Positions 53,465-64,000 of a stretch of DNA of 64,000 nucleotides are shown in pieces. This DNA comes from Chionoecetes opilio (Eukaryota > Arthropoda > Malacostraca > Decapoda > Majidae), in the NCBI GenBank assembly GCA_016584305.1, contig JACEEZ010021770.1, forward strand, positions 626,465 through 690,464, written 5' to 3'. The translations under genes were made by a program, and so were the position numbers. The number at the start of each line of letters is the position of its first letter. Within the stretch, counting starts at the first letter, position 1. The notes below the pieces were generated by a model. The model was not told where the DNA came from. It made no database searches and worked only from the letters and a program-made list of their open reading frames with translations.

Positions 53465-53949
53465 CCGGCAAAAAAAATCTTTACATTCAAAATCCGCGCC
53501 AAAATTTGACTTGCCGTTCCCGGCCTAGAAAGTGGGAGGAGCTAGTGATGACGTAGCCGCATCTGCCCGCCTTTGACCTCCGTTCATCGCACACCCGATG
53601 ATTTCACTCCCACTGCACACAATGGGTCGGAAGAAGCTGCAAATGGAAGATAAATACCGTGCCTTGACTCTGCTAGAGAAGGGAGAGTCGGTGATTGCTG
53701 TAGCCAAAGATATCAGGCACTGAAGAATCTGTGGCACTGAAGGGCACTGTGGCACTGAAGAAGCTGTGGATTACCATGGACCCCACCTACTTCGCCAACC
53801 TTGCTGAATCCATGCCCAAACGACTGCAGATGGTGATCAAGTGTAAAGGCGACATGACAAAGTATTAATTGTAAGGAAATATCCAAAAATATAACTCATG
53901 AATGCTGAGATTTTTTGTTTCATTGTCCTTGTAAAGATTTTTTTGCCGA

Positions 53950-53953
<4 letters not shown>
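53461..53953 (+). mobile_element. Tc1-like deletion derivative, 493 bp
   Basis: Terminal repeats AGTGCCGGCAAAAAAAATCT and, inverted, AGTGTCGGCAAAAAAATCTT, inserted into a TA run. It retains the start and the end of the transposase gene but lost the catalytic centre. Confidence 0.88.
53622..53868 (+). pseudogene. Tc1-like transposase, first and last parts
   Basis: 53622-53723 encodes the first 33 residues (GRKKLQMEDKYRALTLLEKG, VIAVAKDI), the helix-turn-helix entry of Tc1/pogo-type transposases, ending in TGA. 53776-53868 encodes the last 30 residues (LAESMPKRLQMVIKCKG ... TKY), the usual Tc1 C terminus. The junction carries short GGCACTGAAG direct repeats, which could mark the deletion mechanism. 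Unable to transpose itself. Confidence 0.8.
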
Positions 53954-53982
<29 letters not shown>

Positions 53983-53986
<4 letters not shown>

Positions 53987-55914
53987 ATTTATTTTATTTA
54001 TTTATTTTATTTCTTCTGCGCCCAGGATTTTGCAAGCGCATAGATCTCATACAAACATAACATGAATAGTCTAGGTGAGCCTAAGTCGTCAATGAATGTT
54101 TCTCAAAATAGATCAGCTGCTCTTTTTCATCTCTGCAGCTCTTTTTTCAAGTCTAACTACACTAGTCCTCACCACTCTACCTATCCTGTCAAGCACAAAA
54201 ACTGTCAAAAAGGTGAAATTAGCAGAAAGGTCGATCTTACTGGTCCCATACGCGTCTCGCTCACCTGCCCCGCCGTCATAATACTGGGGCTTTTGCAGTC
54301 CCAAAAAAGTTCGCTTGGTCCTCTCAATATAAAACCTCCACCCTTTTGACAGCACCTACACCAAAAATAAAGAAATATGGGGGAAAAGAAAAAAGAAGGC
54401 TACACTTACGGCTTTCGGCTCTTTTCCTGCCCGTGCATCCCGTCTCGTTTCCTCTTCTTCCGGGTTTCCCTCGCTCCCCTACAAACCCCCCCCGGCCCCT
54501 CCCCCCTTTTCACTTGACAATTTACATTGCCTTCCACAACTCTATAAACCCATCATTTTATCCCCTTTTCTTTTTCACTCAACACCCCTTTTTTCCCCCT
54601 TTAAACTCAAAAAAAACCAAAAGGGGGAAAACTCTAAAATGGGTGCCACTGAGCTCGCGACTCCACACCACCCCACACACCACACACACACACACACACC
54701 ACTCGAATCGTAACACTAATATTATTTTTTTTATTATTTTTGTTTGTAAAAATTTTCTTATTATTATTTTTACTTTACAAAAGGGGTGGGATGGGCCCCT
54801 CATCCCCCCCCCCTCGTCGCCACTGCAAAAACTTCGACAGAAACATCAAATTTTCCCAGATACGACCTGTGGCGCCCCTTGGCCCCCTCCACCCCGTTTT
54901 TCCCCTTTCGATACAACCCGGGGGGAAAGGGTCGGTTTCAGGGGACGTGCCCGCCCATACAGCCGAAGTTGGGGATGACGGACTATGCAATAATATGCCT
55001 CGATTTAGTCTCACGGTGCAAACGCGATTTAACACTAATATCTCAGCGTACCCATGTTCTGCATACCTTTTACCAAGGCTTTATTCGCCTTTTCAAGTCC
55101 TATTTGTGTCCTGTTTTTCATCTATGAGTAGGGCAAAGGGGTCACAACACTGAGATCCCGGTCTTTGTCTCCTGCACAGGGGCCCCCCCCCAAATACCGT
55201 GCTGACGAGTCCATAACACCGAGGCCCCATGCAAACCGCCGTAAGACTTTTTGCGCGCCCCCTCGACTGTGGACTGCCTACCCAAGGTATTAAAAACTTT
55301 TCCCAAAATCTCAATGTCCTCGCCGCACGCTAAACAAACTGTACCTCTAAACTAAAACAATAAAAAACTGTTCTAGTAACCTCCAAGGCCTAGTGACCTA
55401 TATTTTTCTGGTTATTTTTGTGTGTTTTGGAAAAATCTGGTTCGTTTTTCTTTAATCGCTAGTTTTTTCAAGGGGATTAAAAGGGGTAAAATATTCTATT
55501 TTTGCCAAGAAATCCAAGGGCAGATTCTTTTAAAACCATCAAAAACTACCAAAATTTTAGTTGGTTTGAAAATGGAGAGGGGCACTAAACACAATTCTTT
55601 TCCTATTTTTTTTTTCTTTTTTGTCTTTTAGTGAACCTTTAAATTTTTTTATGGTTTGCATAATTCTTGTCATGTTGAATTTATTTCCTTTGTGGTATCG
55701 GATTGTGAACTGAAGGAGGAGTTCTGACTCTATCCATGGTTGGCCACAGTAGATATAATGACTAAATCCAGGGCTGTGATTAGCTAGATTGGCAATGTTG
55801 TTACCAGGTTGGCTTATATTTAGCTTCATTGAGTCATCATGTACTCCACACTGATGAGGCAAACTGTATGGTAAAATCATAATTGGAAGAGTATAAAAAA
55901 TCACAAATGGCAAG
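53983..55914. other. no recognised gene; homopolymer-rich DNA
   Basis: About 1.9 kb with C, T and A homopolymers, a (CA) run at 54676-54699 and a poly(T) stretch near 54721-54775. Frames such as 54346-54978 are Pro/Phe-rich and look spurious. A CGTCGCCACTG word at 54812-54825 resembles a hAT end, without a partner. Confidence 0.5.
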
Positions 55915-56270
55915 GTTAGTGAGGAGCAAGGCAGATTTAGAACTGGGACAGGCTGTGTAGATCAGATCTTAGATATGCGACTGATAATTAAGACAATGTT
56001 AGCAAAAGACAAGAAGATGTATGCTGCATTCATGGATTTAGAGAAAGCATATGACAGACAGAGTAGACTGGGAGGGAGTGTGGGATGTATTGAAGGGTTA
56101 AAGAGTGTGTATTAAGTAGTCTGGAGTATATATGTATAACTAATAAGATTTTACCTGTGATTATGAATACCTAACCTTACCTTTATTATGAATATGAATT
56201 ATATAAAACTGTGATTATGAATAACCTGACCTTTACCTAGCCTAACGGTAACCTAACCTAACCATTACTA

Positions 56271-57624
56271 TAAACACCTCCATCGTAACCGGTCTTTTTC
56301 CGAATCAGTGGAAGCATGCCATCGTTACCCCTCTTTACAAGAATGGAGACACAGATGATCATTGTCAGTAATTACCGCCCCATTTCCCTCCTCCCTATCT
56401 ATTCTAAGGTAATTGAAAAAACTGTTGCTACTCAACTCACATCTTTCCTTGAGTCAAATGATCTCCTATCTAACAACCAGCATGGCTTTGGTCATGAATT
56501 ATCTACCGAAACAGCCCTTACTGTCATTACTAACCACATTTATGACTACATGGACAGGAAGCGCGTGTCACTATTATCCTTATGCGATCTATCTAAAGCA
56601 TTTGACAGTGTCAACCACACCATCCTTCTTAAGAAACTTGACAACACAAATATTGATACTTTCTGGTTTGACAGTTACCTAAATGGAAGAACGCAGTCAG
56701 TACGATTACATAACACTACTTCTTCGAAATTACATGTTACGTACGGTGTCCCGCAGGGCTCTATACTTGGCCCAATATTATTTAACATTTTCGTGAATGA
56801 TATGTCGCATTATATTAATAACTGTATATTAGTGCAATACGCTGATGACACACAAGTCCTACACAACAACCTTATCAATAACCTCGACACCCTCATTCAG
56901 AAAACGCAGGAAACCTTACATAAAGCAAAGTTGTACTTTCTAAAAAATGGTTTACTATTGAATACGAAGACAACACTGTATGTTCATAGGTACCTATCAA
57001 CTATTAGCACAGATACCAGACAATCTCACTATACAGCACCACGACACAACCCTTCAACCCACCACACATGTAAAAAAACTTGGACTACACATGGACAGGT
57101 ACATGACTTTTAACAAACATGTATGTGAAATGAGCAAAAAAGTAACCGGAACTCTAATGTATGTAAATAGAATAAAAAAATATTTCGACAAGGATACTCG
57201 CACAGCAATTATACAATCACTTGTACTTAGCATCATAAATTATTGCAATGTAATATGGGGCACAGCAAACACAACTCTTCTAAACAATGTTCAAAAACTA
57301 CAGAATTTTGCAGCAAAAGTAGTAGATGGTAAAGCCAGGAAGTACGATCACGTGCCTCCAATTTTGAAGGAACTACAATGGCTGAATGTTAAAGATCAAA
57401 TAACTCACGACACAGGGGTCACTATGTTCAAGTATATGACCCATCTATATCCTAATCTGACTTTTCCAATTGTAGGGGACGTTACTGGTAGCACCACCAG
57501 ACAGCGAGATCACCTGTATGTCCCTAAGACCAACACAGACATGGGGGCCAGATGTCTCTCTGTAAGGGGCCCCAAGTTATGGAACAGCCTCCCGTCGCTA
57601 GTTAAAGATGCTAACACCCTACAG
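56271..57624 (+). pseudogene. CR1/L2-like LINE reverse transcriptase
   Basis: PNQWKHAIVTPLYKNGD (from 56295) is followed after one frameshift near 56370 by NYRPISLLPIYSKVIEK, CDLSKAFDSVNH (first Asp), YGVPQGSILGPILF and VQYADDTQVLHN (catalytic pair). A second frameshift near 56985 leads to HVKKLGLHMDRYMTFNKHV, VWGTAN-like NVIWGTANTTLLN and RGPKLWNSLPSLVKDA, the thumb and C terminus. The coding sequence is cut at 57624 by the hAT and finishes at 61934-61984 (SFKTKLKLVLRDGNEF, stop). Joined at the 8-bp target copy, the frame is continuous. Confidence 0.9.
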
Positions 57625-58089
57625 CAGTGATTCCCAACCGAGGTTCCGCCGACCATCACCAGGGGTTCCGCGAGAAACCGTAAAATAATTATGCGCTATT
57701 ACAAAATGACAGTGATCTTAATTCATAATTCATTATTCCTACTCAACAACACGTCACAAACACTTTCCAGACACCAGCATACTCGTACGTGTCAGTCAGT
57801 ACAATGTATATAGTAATGAGAGCAAATAATATGCATACAATTAAGAAAAAATTAGTGTTATTGCCGGTGCGGGATATGCCCTTCATTCCTACTCCGCAAG
57901 TTTGGCGACACAGGGGTTGGGTAGGAGGGTGACGCAACCCCGTACGAGTATCATACGTGTCACGATCACCAGCCCAGCCGTTCACACATCTTCCTTCAGT
58001 CAGTTTTGAGCAGCGCAACCGAGTGAAACGTTGTGTTAATTAATCTCACCAGTTAATATTAGTTTGATACGGATTTTGAAGACTCAAGC

Positions 58090-61000
58090 ATGTTCAAATA
58101 TTTGAAAAGAAAGCATGTCAGTGGAGAGGAGGACAGTGACGAGGAATCACAAATAGCACAGCCAAGTACGAGTAAAGGAAAAGTGAGTGATGTCAAAAAA
58201 AATCGCCTTTACAATGACAGTTATCTGGTCATGGCTTTACATGGACTGGAGAAGAAAACTGTCCACTTCCTTTGTGCATTGTTTGTGGGAAAAAGCTCGC
58301 TAACACAGCTATGGCCCCAGCCAAGTTAAAGCGACACTTAACTACTAATCACAGCCACTTGTCAAACAAAACCGTGGATTATTTTCGAAGACTCTTGCAT
58401 TCACAGCAGAAACAAAGAAAAGTTTTTGAAAAGAAGGTAACCATCAGTGATAAGGCCCAAGAAGCAAGCTATTTAGTGGCTAAGCTAGTTGCCAAGAAAA
58501 TGAAAAGTCACACTATTGCAGAAAGCCTAATAATGCCTGCTTGCAAAATAATTGTGAGAAACAATGCTAGGTGAAGAAGCTGAAAGGGAATTAAACAAGC
58601 AAGGTTCCTCTTTCTGATAATACAATTAGTAGGCGTGTGGATGACCTGTCCAACAATATATCTGGTACTTTGTCTGAAATACTGCAAAATAACAACTTTG
58701 CTCTTCAAGTAGATGAGACAACTGATATAACTGGTAAAGCTCAGCTGCTGGCATTTGTACGATTTGAAAATGAAGGTGAAATAATGGAATTTTTTTTTTG
58801 CTGTAAAGAACTGCCAGAAACTACCAAAGGCCACGACATTTTCAACATCTTGTCTTCTTACCTGGAATCTTGTGGTTTGTCAAGGTACCGATGCGTTGGA
58901 ATCTGCACTGATGGTGCTCCCTCAATAATTGGCTCAGTACAAGGCCTTGTTTGTATCACGCGTGAAAGAAAAAAACCCTGAAGTCATAACAACTCACTGC
59001 TTTCTCCACCGAGAATTTCTGATTTCAAAACTATTGGGGATGATTTAAAACAAGTCCTTGATATAACTGTGAACATGGTTAACTTTATAAAGCAGCGCCC
59101 TCTGAAGTCTCGCATATTTGCAAGGTTATGTGAAAACATGCAAAAAGATAACGTGACGCTTCTCCAGCACACAGAGGCTCGATGGCTTTCAAGAGGTAAA
59201 GTTTTGACAAGGGTATTCGAGCTGCGACAGGAACTGCTGCTTTTCTTCAAAGAGAATAATAAATCCTGTTTCTGTGAATGTCTTGAATCTACAAACTAGC
59301 AAATGAAACTAGCATATTGAGCAGATATTTATCAGCATTTAAATAACTTGAACACCAGCATGCAGGGTGCGAAGGAAAACATTCTAACTTCCACAGACAA
59401 ACTTTTTGCATTTAAGAATAAACTAGCTGTTTGGAAAAAGCACCTTTCAAGAGGAAACGTCGAAATGTTTCCACTCCTACTTCAAGTTCAAACTCAGACT
59501 GAATATGAAAATGTCATTCCATTAATTACAAGTCATTTGGGATCACTGTCAGAAAAACTTCATAAGTACTTCCCCTGTAATGCCGGGAAATTCCAAGAGA
59601 AATGATGGAAATTCCCATCATACGATTCCCGAGTTATGTATATGAAAGGAAAGAGAAGGTTTCAACAACCATATGTTTAATCTAGAACTAATTGTCGCCT
59701 AAATCCAGTATATAGGGGAACAGGTTATTTATTATAATAAGGCCATTCAAATTATTTTCTTTCTCGCATTATTTATCTTTCATTCGTATGTCTTTCTCTC
59801 TCTCTTCCATTCCTATCTTCCCCCCTCCATTCTCCTTCCCCCCCCCACACGCCAGAGTCACGAGTCATAATGTGTGAGACATTTATTTCGCGATCGCCAA
59901 TAACTTGTAGAGTCAAAACTTCTTATCCTCCCCTTATCCTCCTGATAGATCGAATAACACTCTTAGATTCTGAGCGTCCTTAAAAACAGACCAAATAGAG
60001 TTGTGTTACGCATATAAAAGTATAGGTTAGGCAAGTCATTCGCTGAATTAAAAGTCGACCAAGTTCCTTTTGCGACTCCATATACCTCGTCACTCTCAAA
60101 AGTATGTTCGTAGGCTTGACCTATGTGAAGTAAAACTCTCCCCGAATATTGGAATCAGCCATTAAATTTTTCCTACATCAAATTAAAAGAATTGGGTCAT
60201 AGGCACTCATTTCATACGTATACTTACTTCCTTAGCTAATAAGAGTCGTTCGAAGACTTATATTCCCTTCAGGGGAAGCCTCTCATGAGTATCAAAACAT
60301 CTTTTATTTTCTCCCGCGGTTGGGGTTTTCCGCGCGCCACACTTCACCAAGGGACGGCAATCTCTCTTCCCCGCTCCGCAAGGTAAGGTGTGTCGACATG
60401 TGTCTCCTCCCCCCTTTTCCCCTTTTGATAGGATAGAAGTATATCGACTGACATATTGTGTTGAGTGTTCATGAAATATGATAGGTAGCTTATACCAGCG
60501 ATAGCCCCCCGACTAATTAAAGGAAATCTCTCTTCCCCGCTCCGCAAGGTAAGGCTTGTGGACATCTCACAGTGGAGCACGTGGTCTCATATGGTCGTGT
60601 GAACGCAAACAGTTTCATTACTCTCACATTTTCCCTCCCCTATGTTCTTCATGTATATCTATGGTGTTCAGCTTGTGTGTATGTAGATGGTAGTTCTAAG
60701 AATATAGTCCAGTGAGGTAGGTTATGCTCTTTAGAGCTTTCCTTCGCCAAATTAGAGACATACATGTACTTAAGTTTTCAACCCAGGAATAACTTTCGTG
60801 GTAAATAAACCAGATGAGTTTAAAGTATAGATGCTTTTGTTTCTTGCAAAAAACCCAGGTGACTATTCCCTTGTTATGGAAATATTTCCCCACGTCTCAA
60901 AAAGAGGTTCAGACTTACTCCGTATACTAACAAAATCCCCACGACTACCAAAAATCTTTATATAGTAAATCGTGTTCAGGGGGTAGACCATAGGACTACC

Positions 61001-61552
61001 CGCTTGGACTGGTGGCAGCAATCCCCCTACTAAAAACTAAGTTCATCCCAATTCAGTTGTGACGAGGAGAATTTATTCGTCAGTGGAGAATTATCTCAAT
61101 TAATATCATTCGACACGCAGGTGTCAGCCACGGAAAAACCCTGGCATCACACCCCCTCCTTGTTATCAGATACGTATGACTGGGTGAGAAACCCCTTCAC
61201 TGAGTTCTCACCAAGTACAGAAAACCTACTTAGTCTGCAAGAAGAGGAAGAACTGAGTGAACTGCAGTGCGATCGAACCTTGAAAATGAAACTTAATGAA
61301 GTATCACTTGACAAGTTTTGGATTTCAGCAAAGCAAGAGTACCCTGTCATCTCGGTAAAAGAATTGTATGTTTTACTCCAGTTTTCAACTTCTTACCTCT
61401 GTGAACAAGCTTTCTCATGTCTGACCGTCATTAAAAGCAAATCAAGAAATCGTCTTCTGTCTGTCGAGGAAGAACTGCGTGTGTGTCTGTCAAAAATTCG
61501 GCCAAGAATTTCACAGATACGCAAAGAGAAACAAGCCCAAGTGTCACACTGA
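58090..61552 (+). pseudogene. ZBED5-like hAT transposase, broken
   Basis: Starts at 58090 with an acidic lead, RLYNDSYLVM, then after a frameshift near 58230 the BED-like finger CIVCGKKLANTAMAPAKLKR (C-x2-C ... H-x4-H). Then VTISDKAQEASYLVAKLVAK, LQVDETTDITGKAQLLAF (first catalytic Asp), GHDIFNILSSYL and ICTDGAPSIIGS (second block). HTEARWLSRGKVLTRVFELR follows at 59167. The gene is cut at 59575 by a solo LTR and resumes at 61157 (SLLSDTYDWVRNPF), ending in the dimerisation block LQFSTSYLCEQAFSCLTVIK. At least four frameshifts. The same family, more decayed, lies at 46860-48605. Confidence 0.9.
59576..61151. mobile_element. putative solo LTR, 1,576 bp
   Basis: Begins TGTAATGCCGGG and ends CCCTGGCATCACA, an inverted terminal pair starting TG and ending CA. 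Five-base flanks are TCCCC (59571-59575) and CCCCC (61152-61156). Removing the insert with one flank rejoins the hAT protein in frame. No gag or pol lies inside. A ~45-bp direct repeat (CTCTCTTCCCCGCTCCGCAA) occurs at 60361 and 60527. Strand of the LTR is undetermined. Confidence 0.65.
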
Positions 61553-61656
61553 AGGTAAGTCATAACATTATTGACTTATTAGTGTGAACTCTCATGACAT
61601 GTGATGTAATCGTAGATTTCATATGAATTATATTGCTCAAGAACTTTTCTTAAAAA

Positions 61657-61845
<189 letters not shown>

Positions 61846-62277
61846 TATACTATATATAGGGGTTCCTTGGAATATGAATAATTATTACAGGGGTTCCTCC
61901 AAGGTGTAAAGGTTGGGAATCACTGCCCTACAGTCTTTCAAAACTAAACTTAAACTTGTACTTCGGGACGGAAATGAATTTTAGTATATCACTTTTTTCT
62001 TTTAATGTATATATTATATTCTTAGGTAGAACTATATGTACCTTTTATAATGATTTTACTTATATATTTGTTTTCTTTTAATAATGTTTTTATTCCTTTA
62101 CTTTTTATTAGCATATACTGTATAATTATATATTTCAATATCGATTATTTTTCTATTTTACAATTCTATAATTCGATGTTTTTAATGTTTTAATGCAAAT
62201 TGTATAATTTAATTTATGTAGCTACTATGTTGAAAAGAATTGTATGTAACAAGAATAACCACTGCCGGTGGAAATAA

Positions 62278-62307
62278 ACTTTATTATTATTATTATTATT
62301 ATTATTA
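62278..62307 (+). repeat. (TTA)n LINE tail
   Basis: About ten TTA units directly after AAATAAACT at the 3' end of the CR1/L2-like LINE. Microsatellite tails replace poly(A) in many such LINEs. Confidence 0.8.
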
Positions 62308-62640
62308 CCGTCGGCGAGTTTTCCCGATTTGTGTAGGGACGATAATTTCGGTAGACAAGAGTACCAGGTACCATGAGGCAAGGATGGGTAATGTCACCGT
62401 GGTTATGCAACTTGTTTATGGATGGAGTAATAAGATAAATCAAAGCAAATGTTGGTGATGTTGGTATAGAGATGCGTATAGATAATACAACAGGGAAGCT
62501 CAATATTATAGTGTTTGCAGATGACACTGTACTACTAACAGAGTAAAAAAGATTTGCAAAAATTGATAAGTGAATTCAGTACTGTTTGTGTGAGGAGGAA
62601 ACTGATATACCTATGGTAGTTGTAGGGTTGTGTGCCATGA

Positions 62641-62908
62641 CAATATAAACAAGGCTTATCTCATGGCGTCATGTGCGACCCGCCGTCCCGCTCGCACATT
62701 AGAACACAGGCTTCCATGTTATTGAAACAGTATACTATATGAACGGGAATCATTCTCCTGTTCTAGACTTTATTTACAAACTATTGTTACTATCATAAAA
62801 ACTAATGTTTCTTCTCTTGTTCTTTCAGATAAAGTCTATGTTCATTTTTGGTGTGAAATAAACGTATCATCAAGAACAAGTCTTTCTTTATGAACATAGA
62901 CTTTCAAG
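62641..62908. other. leader/LTR-like region before Gag
   Basis: Precedes the Gag frame. A 28-base inverted-looking pair (AAAGTCTATGTTCAT near 62832 and ATGAACATAGACTTTC near 62892) borders the end. A TTCTTTCAG acceptor-like site lies at 62821-62829. I could not identify LTR boundaries or a primer-binding site. Confidence 0.35.
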
Positions 62909-64000
62909 ATGACTGTTCTACAGTGTGGTGTCCCAGACTACCCCTTCCAGACCGGCGAAGTGGCAGACGCCGTTGCTGTGGCCCTCCTGAACAACCACAA
63001 CCTTGCCCACACGCTAGCTGCCACAAACGATGGCAACGCCGCTGCCCGCCCAAGGGGCCCGAAGCTGGACCGACCGCGCATCGAAATGGGCGTACATGGC
63101 TAGACATGGAACACCTTTGAGCGCCGCTGGGAAAATTTCCGTCGCGGATCCGGAATTGACGACGCGTCAGCCTCACTTCAGTTGTTCCAGTGCGCCGCGG
63201 ACAGCCTGGGAGATGCCCTCCTGAAAGCAGATCCCACAGCTACTTCCCGCCCCATCGCCGATGTCATGGCAGCCATGAAGTCACTCGCTATTATTCCCGT
63301 TTTTCGTGGCGTGAAACGCGCCGAGCTCGTGGCTATGCAACAAAGCCCTGACGAAGTTTTCCGTGCTTTCGCCGCCAGGGTCCGTGGCAAAGCAGAGACA
63401 TGCGCATTCACCGTCGCCGCAAGATGCCAATGTGGACGAGACAACGTGGTGAATTACACAGACGAGTCCATTCGGGATGTGCTGCTCACAGGCATAGCCG
63501 ATATGGACATTCGTCGCGAGGCTTTGGGGGTCGAAAGGCCCCAACTACCGACAGTGAATGACGTCATCGGTTTTGTCGAGGGAAGAGAAATGGCCAGGAA
63601 TGCCCTTCCCTCCACCATGAACTCGGCCATTTCATCGTTCAAGCGGGCAACCTCTCAGAGGCAGGAAGGCACACAAGGACCCGCCGCTGCTAAGAACCAT
63701 CCACAAACGCCTGCAGAGAGAACGAAAAGAGCTGCATGTCCGGACTGTCGGCAAACCTTCTTCCTGTTCTCCGAAACGTCCCGTGGGTGGAACAAGAAGG
63801 CGCACGAACGGTGCAAGGAGTGTTACTTAACCCAGCGCCAAACACGCCGTGACGAAAGACGCAACTCGGCGTAACCAGCAAGCGCCAACTCGGTTGAGGT
63901 TAAGCACGAACCTTTCTCCCAGATTTCTGCTATTACCACTCGTCGCAGCAAACGCGTCTCTCGCCAGCTCGGAACTCCCGAACAGTCATCTCAAGTGGTT
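62909..64000 (+). pseudogene. gypsy-like retroelement Gag with in-frame stops
   Basis: One frame runs from the ATG at 62909 to the window edge, broken only by TAG at 63101-63103 and TAA at 63872-63874. Conserved stretches are TWNTFERRWENFRRGSGIDD, FQCAADSLGDALLKADP, FRAFAARVRGKAETCAF and DVLLTGIADMDIRREALG, which I recognise as Gag (capsid region) of a gypsy-type LTR element common in invertebrates. Instead of CCHC knuckles it has CPDC ... CKEC (Cys at codons 277, 280, 302, 305), a four-Cys zinc site with GWNKKAHERC between. After the TAA the frame continues with QISAITTRRSKRVSRQL, probably the start of Pol. The element extends past the window. Confidence 0.75.

Noticed and set aside
53265..53556. 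Poly-(Ile-Tyr) proteins, also near 44031 and 44915
   Set aside because: Translations of TA microsatellites.
54346..54978. 210-codon plus-strand frame
   Set aside because: Pro/Phe/Leu-rich, homopolymer-driven and without any recognisable domain.
62240..62458. 72-codon frame with poly-Tyr
   Set aside because: It reads through the (TTA)n tail of the LINE into the older LINE fragment.

Overview
This is a eukaryotic, intron-bearing, AT-rich arthropod genome segment, most likely from a decapod crustacean. The reasons are the mix of CR1, RTE and other LINE families, tRNA-derived SINEs, hAT, PIF/Harbinger, piggyBac and Tc1/mariner elements, very long TA and other microsatellites, and TTAGG-like motifs. 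The species is inferred from the overall look, not from a marker gene. I see no rRNA gene, no functional tRNA gene and no CRISPR array. The only plausible host gene is a nine-finger C2H2 zinc-finger exon at about 25.0-26.0 kb (minus strand). Almost everything else is mobile DNA, mostly degenerate and repeatedly nested.

Layout. 0-2 kb: three minisatellites and a minus-strand tRNA-derived SINE. 2-7.5 kb: a foldback element, two THAP-domain remnants on either side of a long open CR1-type reverse transcriptase (minus), and GC-rich palindromes. 8-14.5 kb: piggyBac-like remnants, a hAT MITE with a perfect 8-bp target duplication, and TA-flanked elements. 15-19.6 kb: a frameshifted LINE (SGNH-like ORF1, endonuclease, reverse transcriptase, C-terminal zinc knuckle). 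20-24.5 kb: a pogo/Tigger-like element, AT-rich foldbacks, a 62-base poly(G) run and a large 28-29 bp minisatellite. 24.7-26 kb: a LINE tail and the zinc-finger exon. 26.3-32.1 kb: one LINE 3' part split by an RTE and by a hAT element, each carrying further insertions. 33.8-40.2 kb: a SINE split by a 6-kb PIF/Harbinger element, itself split by a 4-kb Charlie-like hAT. 40.7-43.6 kb: a giant foldback with minisatellite arms. 43.7-52.7 kb: an AT-rich palindromic repeat complex interrupted by a 5.6-kb TIR element that carries an uncharacterised protein family and, inside it, another hAT. 52.8-55.9 kb: a second SINE, tiny LINE tails and a Tc1 deletion derivative. 55.9-62.6 kb: a LINE in a LINE, in turn holding a hAT and a solo LTR. 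62.9 kb to the end: the Gag and start of Pol of a gypsy-like retroelement with in-frame stops.

The genes do not form a pathway; they form a stratigraphy. In several nests, removing the insert plus one target duplication restores the host element's reading frame, which supports the boundaries and gives relative ages. The best candidate for something little described is the 46.3-52.0 kb TIR element.
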